NCBI GenBank assembly: GCA_024180945.1
Contig: JAKSGN010000043.1
Span: 1,550,001 to 1,614,000, forward strand
Origin: Macrophomina tecta
Taxonomy: Eukaryota; Ascomycota; Dothideomycetes; Botryosphaeriales; Botryosphaeriaceae
Length of the DNA stretch: 64,000 bases
Direction of reading: 5' to 3'
Both the position numbers and the translations under genes were made by a program. Below, piece after piece: positions 12,074 through 26,629 of the stretch (positions are counted from its first letter, which is position 1; each line of letters starts with the position of its first letter). The notes beneath the pieces are model-generated. The model made no database searches and was not told the origin of the DNA. It saw nothing but the letters and a program-made list of their open reading frames with translations.

Positions 12074-13205
12074 TCAAGCCAGCTGCCCCTTCTTGTACGG
12101 AAACTTCTCTCTGAAATGCTCGGCAATCTGCGTCCTCGTTGCCACCCACACGCCCTCCTTCTGACTGATGTACTCAACGAACTTCTTCAGCGCAGCGAAG
12201 CGCGCAGGCTTGCCGATGCATCTGCAATGCAGACCGATCGTCATCATCTTCGGCATGCCCTCGCATCCTTCCTCATACAACACGTCAAAAGCCCCTTTCA
12301 CGTGGTCGTAAAAGTCCATCGGCGCGCCAAAGCCTGTCGGTACATTGAACTTGTAGTCATTGCAATCGTACGAGTACGGCACCATGAGCATGCCCTGCGG
12401 GCTTGGCTCATCTTTCTCGGCGGGCACGTCGACCCAGTACGGCACGTCATCTGCGTAGCTGTCGGACTGCCACAGGAGCGGCAGACCCATCTCCTTGTAG
12501 ACATCCCAGACCAGGGCATGCGAACGGGGAGACAGGCGTCCATAGTACCAGCCCTTGGGTGCTTCACCTGTAATTCTTTGGATGGTCTCGATGCCCTTCT
12601 TGATCATGGCCTTCTCCTCCTCGGGCGGCATGTTGTGGTAGTCAATCCAGCTGATGCTGTATCAGTGCTTCGCTCCTTTGCCGGGCCATGCTGCTGGGCT
12701 ACCAGGCTTACCGATATGCGTGAGAAGCTACGTCGTGGCCGTTTTGCACGCTGGACAGTGCAACCGCTGGGTTCTTCTCAATTGCTTGGCCCACGGCATA
12801 CAAAGTGTACTTGTAGCCGTACTTGTTGAATAGCCGAAACAACCTCCAAACTCCTGCTCTCGAGCCGTAATTGCTAAGGCCTCTTAGCATTACGTAATCG
12901 GGGCAATGATGGAATACGTACTATTCACTTTCGATGTTGACAGCTCGTTCTTGGATGTGGGGTGTGCCCCCAGGGGCTTCCCACAGATGCGTCTCGGAAT
13001 GGACATCGCCGTTCAATACGGTGTGTTCAGCGCCCTCCTCGTAGTTGATGACGAACGAAACTGCAATCTTGGCGCCATTGGGCCATTGCGGGTTGAACGA
13101 CTCCTCGCCATAGCCGATCAGGTCGCGGGGAAAGTCGTAGTTATCATCCCACTTGAAAGGCGCGACTTTGGAGGGGTCTTGCGAGAAGCTGTACGGAGTC
13201 GACAT
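12074..13205 (-). CDS. PuuE-type polysaccharide deacetylase family protein (possible allantoinase)
   Basis: NodB-fold metal hydrolase. Exons are 12922-13205, 12712-12873 and 12074-12650, separated by introns of 48 bp (12874-12921, GTACGT) and 61 bp (12651-12711, GTAAGC), giving 340 residues. Recognisable blocks are YDFPRDLIGYG near the start, INYEEGAEH, SEYNYGSRAGVWRL (across junction 1), NGHDVASHAYRWIDYH (metal-site His region) and TIGLHCRCIGKPARF near the C terminus. This pattern is that of bacterial PuuE, a cofactor-free allantoinase of about 310 residues, and of fungal cytosolic proteins often named chitin deacetylase. There is no signal peptide, which argues against a wall-directed chitin deacetylase. 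The substrate is inferred. Start chosen at ATG 13205 (MSTPYSF); an upstream in-frame extension lacks family similarity. Divergent from an amidase. Confidence 0.85.
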
Positions 13206-13891
13206 GGCGGAAAGCGAAAAGCGCGGCAAACGTGCACAATGGCAAAAGCAAGTCGCGAGGCTGTCAATACGGAGGAAAAAGTGTGGGAGGAACGCCGGCG
13301 GTGCTCCCTGGAGTCTGGACCGAGGCGGAAAAAGTCTAGGGACTGGATACCGAAAAACGGCATCTGGCGGCACACATATTTCTACCAGCTTGTCTCACTC
13401 TCCCACAGCGCCCATGTCCCCACGTCTGGCTGTCTACTTCGAAATCTGGCAGCCGAGGTCGCCACGGCCGGCGGCCGGCTCGGGCATGTCATGCTCCCCG
13501 CGGGGCGAAGGCGAGATATTGTCCAGTGGGCGCGATAGGGAGATGCATGGCGAAAGGCGATTGCGCGTGAGAGCGGGAGTTGCAGCGCTGCGCGAGTCGG
13601 TGATAGCTCAGGCGCGGCCGATGGACCGGGGCTACGATCGGCGCGCGGAAGTCCAGGTGGCGTCCGCTGGTCGAGATAAGCGGACCAAAGCGCGCCATCA
13701 GGCCCGGCCGTTGGACCTGGGTGAGCAGTCCCGACGTTGAAGAGTCACTGCTCAGGAGCACAAGTTGACATGACCTTCTTGTTGACGTTGAGCTGCTGCG
13801 AGATCAAACTTAATCAGTGCGATTTTTTCTTCGGATCACGTGACATTGTCTCCTTCGGCAATCCTTGCCTTCCTGCCTCCTCTCGGCCATA
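13206..13891. promoter_or_regulatory. Shared upstream region of the deacetylase and amidase genes
   Basis: A 686-bp head-to-head gap. GATA-like hexamers (GATAAG near 13675, GATAGC near 13603) are present, which would suit nitrogen regulation by a GATA factor, but such short words also occur by chance. No coding sequence supported. Confidence 0.35.
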
Positions 13892-15505
13892 ATGAGCGTC
13901 CTCTTCACCTCCATCTCAGACGCCAATCCCGTCAAGGTCGAAGACGTCCGAAATGCGTTCGGCAAACTCGGTGTGGCTGTTACGCCCGAGGAGGAAGCCG
14001 ACTACTTCAAGCTGCTTGCTGGTCTACACGACGCCGCGAAAATCGTCGAGGCACTCCCCGACTACGTGCCTCAAGTCAACCTCGAAAGATTTCCGCGTAA
14101 CAACGTCAAACGACCGACCGCAGAAGAGCAGGTCCTGGGTGCTGCCTGGGCGCATACCTTCTCCATCAAAGATGCGTCAATCCAAGGACCCTTGACCGGG
14201 AAGACTGTTTGCCTGAAGGATTGTATCACTGTAGCCGGCGTACCTCAGCTTCTCGGAACCGATTCCATCGAGCCATGGACTCCGGATGCTGATGCTACCG
14301 TCGTGACATGGGCGCTGGAGGCAGGCGCTGAGATTGTCGGGACCGCCAACTGCGAGAACTGGTGCCAAAGCACGTCGAGCTTTAGCAGCGCTCATGGAAC
14401 TGTCGAGAACCCATTTGCCTCTGGCTACTCCGCCGGCGGTAGCACATCCGGCGCTGCTGCCCTTGTGGGGGCTGGCCTCGTCGACATCGCCATCGGCGCT
14501 GACCAGGGCGGCAGCATTAGAGTACCGGCCGCCCTATGTGGGTGTGTGGGCCTGAAGCCTACTCACGGCCTGGTGCCGTATACGGGCATTGCCTCGAATG
14601 ATGCCAACAACGACCATGCTGGCCCGCTTGCTCGCACCGTCATGGAGGTTGCGTTGTGCTTGGACGCCATCTCCGGCTACGACGGCATCGACGACCGCAG
14701 TCTGGGAGCCCCGCGCCACGGCTCCACCACCTTCGCAGCTGATCTTGCCGCACAAGGCCACAAGGGTGCGAACAGCTTGTCAGGCTTCCGGGTCGGTATC
14801 CTGAAGGAAGCATTCGAGCAAGCCATTGTCGAGCCTCGGATGCGTACCGCTGTGCTGGATGCGGCTCAGAAGTTCTCCGCGCTCGGTGCGACGGTGGAAG
14901 AGGTGTCCATACCAGACCATCTCCTGGGAACCCCAATCTGGACTGTCGAGCAACGCGTGTCTGGGTGTCTGTCGATGATGGGCAAGGCTGCAGGCCGCCG
15001 CGGTCTAGGCCTCACCAAACTTGAAGAAGCCCGGTTGCCCTGGACACAGGAAAAGTTCGACAAGCTCTTCCCTACCACCAAGAATATTTTCTTGAACGGA
15101 ATCTACCTCATGGAGAAGTTCCCTGCGCTTTATGCCAAGGCGCAAAACTTGAGCCGTAGGCTACGAGACGAGTATGAAACAGCGCTGCAGAAATACGACG
15201 TTCTCATACTTCCGACCACCAGTTTTGTTGCTCCGGCACACGGCCAATTAACTACACCTATTGATACTATTTCGCCTACTATCGGGTTGACCAGCAATAC
15301 CACCATGTTCGATGCAACTGGACAACCCGCCATGAGTATTCCAATCGGCTGGTTACCCGCCAAAGAGGATTCGAATGTGAAGTTGCCTGCCGCCATGCAG
15401 ATTGTCAGTGGGCTATGGCAAGATGGCAAGGTCCTCAAGGCAGGCCATGCATGGCAAGAAGCGTATGATTGGAAAAAAGTAAACTACGAGGGCGTAAAGG
15501 CTTGA
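13892..15505 (+). CDS. Amidase signature family protein
   Basis: Ser-cisSer-Lys hydrolase that cleaves carboxylic amides to acid and ammonia. Intronless, 537 residues. The start is ATG 13892 (MSVLFTSISDANPV); nine codons upstream in frame have no ATG. The amidase core runs from about residue 90. The catalytic Lys is in GKTVCLKDCITV (about residue 111), the cis-Ser in GYSAGGSTSGAA (about 193) and the nucleophile Ser in DQGGSIRVPAALCG (about 217), so all three are intact. The SAGGS...GADQGGSIR spacing is closer to bacterial GatA-like/malonamidase-type enzymes than to fungal acetamidase. No signal peptide, so cytosolic. The natural amide cannot be told from sequence. Its divergent partner is PuuE-like, which hints at shared amide or purine nitrogen use. 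Confidence 0.9.
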   Translation: MSVLFTSISDANPVKVEDVRNAFGKLGVAVTPEEEADYFKLLAGLHDAAKIVEALPDYVPQVNLERFPRNNVKRPTAEEQVLGAAWAHTFSIKDASIQGPLTGKTVCLKDCITVAGVPQLLGTDSIEPWTPDADATVVTWALEAGAEIVGTANCENWCQSTSSFSSAHGTVENPFASGYSAGGSTSGAAALVGAGLVDIAIGADQGGSIRVPAALCGCVGLKPTHGLVPYTGIASNDANNDHAGPLARTVMEVALCLDAISGYDGIDDRSLGAPRHGSTTFAADLAAQGHKGANSLSGFRVGILKEAFEQAIVEPRMRTAVLDAAQKFSALGATVEEVSIPDHLLGTPIWTVEQRVSGCLSMMGKAAGRRGLGLTKLEEARLPWTQEKFDKLFPTTKNIFLNGIYLMEKFPALYAKAQNLSRRLRDEYETALQKYDVLILPTTSFVAPAHGQLTTPIDTISPTIGLTSNTTMFDATGQPAMSIPIGWLPAKEDSNVKLPAAMQIVSGLWQDGKVLKAGHAWQEAYDWKKVNYEGVKA

Positions 15506-16412
15506 ACGCGGCCTTCAGCTTCAGAGTGTCTAGAATATTCCCCCGATTCGACGTCGGAATGCATTTCTATCCTGAATCTCCCTGTTTCTTTGGTTGCTGC
15601 GTCACACATGATTTCTTTTCTGTCCACAGCTTCGTGCAAGTCCGCTTTAGGGAAGAGTTGGAATTCTCTCTTGTGGACGCTAAGCGAATAGTTATCTCTC
15701 ATCACCCCATGCCGACCATGCTGTCATCTCTCGAGACTCTGCATGCAACGAGAAGAGGTATCATTATCGACACCTCTCCACCATCCATCTAATCGTAGTG
15801 ACGCCCAAACTTGCCTATGGCGGAAGCCACTCCGCTCTACGGTGCCAGAATGAGCAGGACAAGCCGCAGGCATAAGGAATAAGGGCCGGGAAAACCCAAG
15901 GGTGGGGTACGCATTTCGCCGCATCGCAAGCTTCTGACTCGCCGGTCGGGAATGATCAGTCGGGAATAACATATTCCCAAGGCCAGGCACAGCTCGATGT
16001 ACAGCGCTCTCTGCCCACCCCCGCTATCTCGGGTGAAATCTGATACGTATCTCCGCCAAATGCCCGGCAAGCCCCTACCTATCTCGCTCAGCTTTTGCCC
16101 ACGCGCCTATTTTTTGCTTGCCAGTGAGATATTGCGTAATCGTAACGACCAAAGGCCACTGACGTATTATCAGTGGGCTAGCGTGCTTCGCCTCGCTATT
16201 TCCGTTTTTCCCCCTGGACGCGGACACCGCCGACCTTGTGTTGGACCGAAGAGAATGCCTGCATGCGCTCCGAGATCTGTGGGGACAGCTCTTCGCGTTC
16301 CTCGACTCCTCATGGGAAAGCCAAGGTCCATCGCCCTGGCTTGTGAAATTTTCCCAGGCGTCCAACGACGAGAACATGGCATCACTCTCTCCTTAGCTGA
16401 ACCCCGTCTGAG
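15506..16412. other. Intergenic, upstream of the MFS transporter
   Basis: About 900 bp without a supported gene. A short direct repeat (GTCGGGAAT, 5-nt spacer, GTCGGGAAT) lies near 15944-15966, some 450 bp before the transporter start. It could be a paired binding site for a transcription factor, but that is only a guess. Confidence 0.4.
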
Positions 16413-18425
16413 ATGGACGAAGAAAAGCAGCAAGCAGGCCCCTCCGAGGCGGTTCCTGGCTCAGCTGAGAATCCTGAATCCGCACCGGGCAAACATGAAC
16501 TCATAGACAACCAGAACTTCGAAGGCCAGTTCAAATTCAGCCGACTGATTGTCATTCTCAGCGCTCTGGCTTTTACCTTGTTTGTGTCGTTCGTGGATCA
16601 GACTAGCGTATCTACGGCGCTTCCTGCAATCGCGAAGGATCTGAATGCTTTTGAGTCCATATCATGGGTTGGTGAGTTCGCCAACGAATCGAAAAAGTAC
16701 GCCTACGACACTGACTAATTACGTCCAGGGACATCGTTCCTCATTGCGAACACCTCCTTTCAGCTCATCAATGGAAGGTTAAGTGATATTTTTGGCCGAA
16801 GAGCATGTCTTCTGTGCGTATCTCCTACTCTAGCTTCGAAAAGCTGCCATTCCACCCGCTCTCTTCAGAGAAACTCTACTAAACTTTGTCACCTACATAG
16901 TATTTGCATGGTCATTCTCGCAGTCGGAGATCTCCTGTGTGGCTTCGCTAAGTCTGCAGTTACACTGTACATCTTCCGCGGCATAGCGGGCATCGGCGCC
17001 GGCGGCATCAACAGCCTCGTAATGATAATATTCTCGGACTTAACAACATTGAAACAGCGCGGAAAATACCAGGGCCTTATGGAAGTTAATATCGCTTTGG
17101 GTAACGGCATTGGCCCATTGATTGGCGGTGCTTTCTCGCAGTCGGATGCGGGATGGAGATGGACCTTCTGGTGCGTTTGAAAGCATAAGCAGGAGACAGG
17201 TAGCTGACTGGCCATAGGTTCGTTGTCCCTGTAACTTGTGTTGCGGGTATCGCGGTATTCCTGGCAACTCCAAAGAGTGCAGTCTCGCAGGGTCGAATAA
17301 TTGACAAAGCCAAAATGATCGACTATCCCGGCATGCTCTTGAGTTTAGCAGGCGTCATCTTCCTCCTGGTAAACTCACTCTCCCAGCCCAACTACAGCCG
17401 CACCGCATACTGACAGGCCCCGCTAGATCCCCATCTCGGGCGGCGGCACCACATACGACTGGTCCTCCCCCTTCGTCATCTCCTTCCTCATCATCGGCGG
17501 ACTCCTCACTCTCGCCTTCATCCTCGTTGAGCACCGCTTCGCCCGCTACCCAACCATGCCGTTCCGCCTCTTCGAGCGGCGCGCCGCCAAGATCCTCTTC
17601 ACGCACAACTTCGTCTCAGGCGTCGTCTACTACACCGACTTGTACTACCTTCCCCTCTACTACCAGATCATCCTCGACAAATCCCCGCTCATCTCCGGCG
17701 TCCTCATCCTCCCGCTCATCCTCGGCTTCTCGCTCGCCTCCGCCCTCGGCGGCTTCGCCATCTCGCGCCTCGGCCGCACCAATCCCGTCATCCGGGCCGG
17801 CTACGTCCTGTGGACGGCGGGCGCGGGCGGCCGGATCGCGTTCGGGCCGCGCACGAGCATCGGCGTCGTCGTCGGGTGCCTGCTGGTCGAGGGCGTCGGG
17901 CTGGGCCTGTCGATGCAGCCAGTGATGATCGCGCTGCTGTGCAACACGCGCAAGGAGGACCGCGCCGTCGTCACCGGCCTGCGCAACTTCCTGCGTACCA
18001 TCGGCGGTGCCATCGGCCTCGCCATCGCAGCCGCCATCATCAATAATGTCTTGCTCGAGCGCTTGCCCCCGAGCTTGCCCAGGGCCGCCGCCACGCAGCT
18101 GGCGAACTTGCTGGACTCGCTGCCCGCGAGCGAGCGTGCGGAGGTCGTGGCCGCGTATATGCGCGGGTTGCATGTCGTGTTTTATTTGGGCGCGCCGTTG
18201 ATGGGGGCCTGCTTAGTGAGCAGTGCGTTTTTGGAGGATGTGCCGCTTGCTACGGCGCATGATAGGTACAAGAAGGGGGAAGATGTGCCGCAGGGAGGGG
18301 CTGCGGCGAGCGCCGTTGCTGGTAGCGAGGAGCTGGAGATGGCAGGGCGGGAGGGAGACGAGGGCCGAGGGCCTCGAGAGAATGAGCTCAATCGGGTGGA
18401 AGAGCCCGGGGGAGCGCGGAAGTGA
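16413..18425 (+). CDS. MFS drug:H+ antiporter, DHA2 (14-TM) type
   Basis: Proton-driven exporter of the plasma membrane. Five exons: 16413-16671, 16729-16813, 16901-17170, 17218-17368 and 17427-18425, giving 587 residues. Introns are 57, 87, 47 and 58 bp with canonical ends. A hydrophilic N terminus of about 45 residues precedes TM1 (LIVILSALAFTLFVSFVDQT). Motif A is present after TM2 (GRLSDIFGRR) and a motif C-like Gly-rich helix (GIGAGGINS, GNGIGPLIGGAFSQ) follows, as in fungal toxin and multidrug exporters. The central region contains the extra TM pair of the DHA2 class. The C-terminal tail of about 75 residues is charged. The last exon is markedly GC-rich, especially at third codon positions, compared with the first four. 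Convergent with the sulfatase. The substrate is unknown and no biosynthetic cluster is visible beside it. Confidence 0.9.
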
Positions 18426-18609
18426 AGACCAAATAGTTAAGCACACAGTTGTGTCGTCTGGGGAATGAAGACTCTAGAGCCGCCTATTGAAAGGTAGCAT
18501 GCACTGGCTGTACGAACAGACAAGAATTCCGAGCTTCAACTCCGCATCAGAAAAGGAATCATGGACCGTCCCAAACGCCAATCAGCTGACACCTTACACA
18601 AACGCCCTT

Positions 18610-20924
<2,315 letters not shown>

Positions 20925-21820
20925 CTATTTCGCTTCATACGATACTCTACTGACACCACTCTTCCTGCTGATCTTGCGCACAGTGATTTTGCCACACAAC
21001 TTGGTACTCGCAACATGGGTGCCGCCGCAAGGGTAGGCACCAGCACCCACAATATCAACTGCCCGCAGAAGTTCCCCGTCAGGCGCCGTCATCTCCGGTG
21101 CCACGTAGACGCATTTCTCCCGGAGTTCTTTCTCGGTCCACCAGTGTACCTTCACTGGAAGGTCCTTCTCCAACATCTCGTCGACTTTCTTCTGGATGGC
21201 TTCTTTGTATTTTCCGTCAATGTGCCCGCCAAACTCGACGTGCGCAGCCCCGGGCCAGTGCTGCGCCTTCCCCTCTGCCAAGTTCAGCTCGGGGGCTTCT
21301 TCTGCCACCTGACGCACGGCCTGGAGCGGAATGGTAAGCGAGGAATACAAAGGACACGAGATAGGGAGTTTACCAGTCCAATTATATGGCCGGCGTCATG
21401 GATGCGTGAGTAGAGGTCGCGCTTCTCGCCGTCGATGATCTGTTTCACAGCCTGACCTGGTGTGAATGCGCTGCCTGAGAAGCGTCCAAAATGAAGCACG
21501 CGCCCATCTGAACATTTTCTCGCAGCCAAGACCTCAAAAGAGCCATCACCCGAGCCATCGGCAGTCATGGATCCGGTGTCGGTAAGTTGGCCTCCACCCT
21601 GGACGTAGAAGATGGTCTCCTCTGTTTCGACCACGTGGTCATTGTCGGATGCGTTCTTGACCAAGGCCCTGTCAGGCTCAGCGAGACTGCTGATCGGCTC
21701 GACCGACACAATCTTGGTGGTGTATTCGCGCAGCGAGTCGTCGTGTTGATATACGAGTTTGGTTGAGCTAGATCCCGGCGCCTTCTCCCCTGGAGCGTTA
21801 GCGATGATCGGTGATGTCAC
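20925..21820 (-). CDS. AlaX-like alanyl/threonyl-tRNA editing protein (N terminus unresolved)
   Basis: Free-standing relative of the editing (SAD) domain of alanyl- and threonyl-tRNA synthetases, which deacylates mischarged tRNA. Exons 21374-21820 and 20925-21320 surround a 53-bp intron (21321-21373, GTAAAC...CTCCAG). The PQGGGQ-like motif appears as YVQGGGQLTDTG. The zinc site is HDAGH (H-x3-H, at the junction, followed by IIGL) and CGGTH (C-x3-H) near the C terminus. The reading frame continues upstream of 21820 but has no ATG in the readable stretch. The position given is a GTG codon, not a claimed start. The true start probably lies in one or more small upstream exons (ATGs on the minus strand at 22110 and 21960 are candidates). 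The part given is about 280 residues. Confidence 0.8.
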
Positions 21821-22647
21821 GATGTTTGGGGTGTTGGTAGGCTCACCATCTTGCCTGTGTTTCGAGCCTCAGAATCAGCACCTTAGACCGTATTCGTGGG
21901 TATTCCAAGAAAAGACTTGTATGCTGCTGCCGGGATGTGATATACCGGTGTTTCACTCATAGGGCGTGGGTGGCATTCAGCCGCCGAGTCATCGGCGTGG
22001 GACAGCCGAAGCCGCAGCCGTGCCTGTGCAACCGAAGCGACGGAACGAAGCATTTGATCCTTTCGAGTAGGCTGCTTACCCACCGGAGATTCTGGTTGCC
22101 TTCACCAAACATTTTCACTGCCTTCGTCTCAGCGCACGCTTAAAAGAGCAAGGTGTCCGGCGACTCCACTGCCAAGGGCAGTTTTGCAGGGTTGACTACT
22201 CGGTCGCGGACATGGCGTGGGGTCCAGAACCGGGTTCCGAACATGCCAGGCTCTTTGTATCGCCAAACCGATCAGAGCTGAAGGGCTCTTCTGCGGTAGC
22301 CTTGGGCTCTATCTTGGATTCGTCAACGGCAGTGTGCGGCGCTCGTCGATAGCCTCCACTCTTGTTCTCGATAAGACCGGTCGATAAGGCCTAAGCTATG
22401 GCCGCTTCTTCCTGCCCGGCCATGTCAACCGCTGTGCTCTGATCTTCGACCCACTAACGCGTTATGCGACAAAACCCGACCCTATGCTCTGGCAATGGCC
22501 GCGGGCTGGAATCCTGTGCCGACGGTCCGTCCGAAGGAGGGTGACGTGAAATAGCCAGCCCTGCGCTGGCTTCAATGCTCCCTCCCCAATTTCATAGTGT
22601 GCGCCGTATTTGTCTCAATACCTCATCATCTCTCATACTTCTTGACC
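21821..22647. other. Upstream region, probably with 5' exon(s) of the AlaX-like gene
   Basis: About 830 bp separates two divergent genes. The left part (to about 22140) may contain unresolved first exons of the AlaX-like gene on the minus strand. For example, a GTAAGC donor directly follows a short ATG frame near 22110-22080. From 22150 to 22647 I see nothing recognisable other than the promoter of the oxidoreductase. Confidence 0.35.
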
Positions 22648-24081
<1,434 letters not shown>

Positions 24082-24955
24082 TGGGGCCGGCGGGGCGTGA
24101 TTGGAGGCCGAAGAAGAAGAAGAAGAAGAAGAAGAAGAGGGTGGGTGGGTAAGATGAAGCGAAATCGGTTTCTCGCCAAAATCTGGCAGGCTTTTGTTCT
24201 CGGCGGTAGCAGGCACAGCAGGCGTCTCAGCATGGCAGGGTGAAATCCAGAGGCAGCGGTGTGGGCGCGTGAGCATTCCGCAACTGGCGGCGGCGGCACT
24301 CGGAGACCCGAACCAGCAAATGATATTCAGGCACGGTCCTCGGCAGCTGCAAGGCGCATGCACACATGATCGTGAAGCGGCCAGCGCCAGCTCGGGTGCA
24401 AATCCGGGGAAAAGCCAAAGCGCGCGTGTGATTTTGCGGGGTGACAGCAGCGGCGAGCGGTATGGGCAGAGCAGGAGTGTCGAGTATATTATCTGCTGCT
24501 GGAGGGCCGCTGCCTCCCAAAGGCCCGTCCCAAGGGTCGCAGGACGGAAGGCCAAGCCGGGCAGCAGGCGAAACCTGGCAGCGACACAGCCAGCTCTCAG
24601 CAACGATCGGCGGCTGGGATCCGCGCATTTGTGCCCGCATCCTTGACTGCTGCGCTCCATCAGTTGCGCACCAACACTCACGTCCATCGCCGTCCAAGCT
24701 CCCCGTGCTCCACGCGTCCATTGCGTACACACGCCACTCCACACCTGTTTGGCACCACGGTGGTCGCAACAGCCTCGCCCACAACCTTGCATCGCCCTCT
24801 TGCTCGCCGCGCCTCTGCCGCCCGCTCGCGCTGACCCCGTCTGCCGCTCGCTCCCCTATCCATCAGCTCTACCTCTCCCGCGCTGCGCAGCTGCCTGCTT
24901 TCGGTGTTTTGTCTCCGCATACTGTCGTCGTCCCGCAAGGGAACATCGATCAATC
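24082..24955. other. Intergenic with (AAG)n microsatellite
   Basis: About 870 bp between two same-strand genes. An (AAG)9-like purine run lies at 24111-24138, just after the oxidoreductase stop. The rest is promoter and probable long 5' UTR of the sugar transporter, CT-rich over the last 250 bp. Long open frames on both strands here look like GC-driven chance. Confidence 0.45.
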
Positions 24956-26629
24956 ATGGGGGTTGGCACAGATCGTCGCTCTGCTTCATGGGCTGGAATA
25001 TCACTCCGGACGCTTTCTCTTGTTACGGTTGGTATCGTCTCGGTCAAATCGGGAAGCGTGTGCTGACAGAACAACTACTCAGTTGACCTTTCAGAACTCG
25101 GCGCTCATACTGGTACGCCCTCCTCCAATTACTCCATACATCCCTTGCCTCTGCCGAATTTCCGTTGGCGGGCATCGTGTAGACAAATGGCTTCGACAAG
25201 GCTGCGCCGCAACTCGATGCTTTGGCAGCTTGCACTTGGTGACGGCGGGATTTCATATATATTTGATTACGAAATTGCTACTGGAAATATGCTGATACTG
25301 TGTTCGTCAGATAATGCATTATTCACGCATTATGCCATTAACAACGCCGCATCGATATTTCACGAGTACTGCAGTCTTCCTGAACGAGGTGCTGAAACTC
25401 TCTTTATCTTTGACGATGGCGTTATACGACATATCCTCGACTCTGCCCCCGTCTTCGCCCGCGACGACGTTATTCCGAGCGCTCTCGTCCGCCGTTTTCG
25501 CCGGAGACAGCTGGAAAATGGCTATCCCAGCTATGTTGTACACATTGCAGAATACCCTACAGTATCTGGCCGTGAGCAACTTGGACGCCGCTACTTTCCA
25601 GGTTACATACCAGATGAAGATTCTTACCACGGCTCTGTTCAGTGTTTCGATGCTTGGGCGGAGTTTGACGTTGCGTAAATGGATCAGCCTCGTGCTGCTG
25701 ATGGCAGGCGTTGCCATCGTACAGATGCCCACTGGCGACGATCCTGCGAGCATGGAGAGTTTGCGCATGGAGAGTAGCCGTTTGTTCTGGCCGCGCAGCA
25801 TTGAGGAGCTGCGTGACCTCGGCAGCGAGACTGCAAAGCAGCTCATGAGGCGTACCACGCACTACATGGCGAAGAGATCTGCGACCTACGAGGGCATAGA
25901 GGAAGATGTCGCGCGTCAGCATCCACAGTTCAACGCTTCCATTGGCCTCCTTGCCGTCATAATCGCCTGTTTGCTCTCTGGTTTGGCCGGAGTTTACTTC
26001 GAGAAGATTCTGAAGGAATCCCACACTCCGGCCAGTCTATGGGTCCGTAACGTCCAGTTGTCTTTCTACTCACTCTTTCCAGCCCTCTTTCTGGGTGTCA
26101 TGTTCATGGACGGCGAGGAAATCTCCAAGTTCGGTTTCTTCGTCGGGTACAACTGGGTTGTATGGGCAGCCATTGGGATGCAGGCCCTTGGGGGAGTGGT
26201 AGTGGCGATGGTCGTCTCGTATGCAGACAACATCGCGAAGAACTTCGCAACCAGCATCAGTATTCTCATATCATGCCTGGCAAGTGTTTGGTTTTTCGAT
26301 TTCACTGTCTCAAGACATGTAAGTGCCTTCTCGACTGATGTATCATCCCTGCTGACTCTCAGGAGTACTTCATTGGCACCACTGTTGTGCTATTCTCCAC
26401 CTATTTGTATACCAGCAACGATCGGGCTCGACCACCGCCAATAAAGATTGCCAGCTATGAAAAGACGATTGTTGACAGGGAGAACGGCTTCTTCGACATG
26501 ACGCCGGGCACAGGCGGCGGTAATAGGCTCAAGACTCCGCGTCCTGACCAAGCGCTAGCAAGCAGCAGACCAACAACTCCGACTATTGAAAGGCAGAGTT
26601 TCAAAGGGTTCGACAAGCGCAATGAGTAG
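24956..26629 (+). CDS. UDP-galactose-type Golgi nucleotide-sugar transporter
   Basis: SLC35A-family antiporter that moves UDP-galactose (or a related UDP-sugar) into the Golgi for glycosylation, like S. pombe Gms1. Exons are 24956-25027, 25083-25112, 25311-26318 and 26363-26629, giving 458 residues. Introns are 55, 198 and 44 bp. The first donor is GTTGGT, weaker than the rest; the second exon is only 30 bp (LTFQNSALIL). Family blocks are IMHYSR, HRYFTSTAVFLNEVLKL, MLYTLQNTLQYLAVSNLDAATFQVTYQ, ATYEGIEED, SGLAGVYFEKILKES, LWVRNVQLSFYSLFPAL, VSYADNIAKNFATS and GTTVVLFSTYLY. About ten TM helices are expected. A loop of about 60 residues after KWISL contains acidic and Ser-rich sequence. The tail is hydrophilic and Pro/Thr-rich. 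The 198-bp intron is the largest uncertainty in the model. Confidence 0.92.

Noticed and set aside
12011..12829. 272-codon plus-strand frame
   Set aside because: Antisense to the deacetylase gene and spans its intron; no recognisable protein.
24111..24138. (AAG)n run considered as a CRISPR-like or tandem-repeat locus
   Set aside because: Simple trinucleotide microsatellite without spacers.
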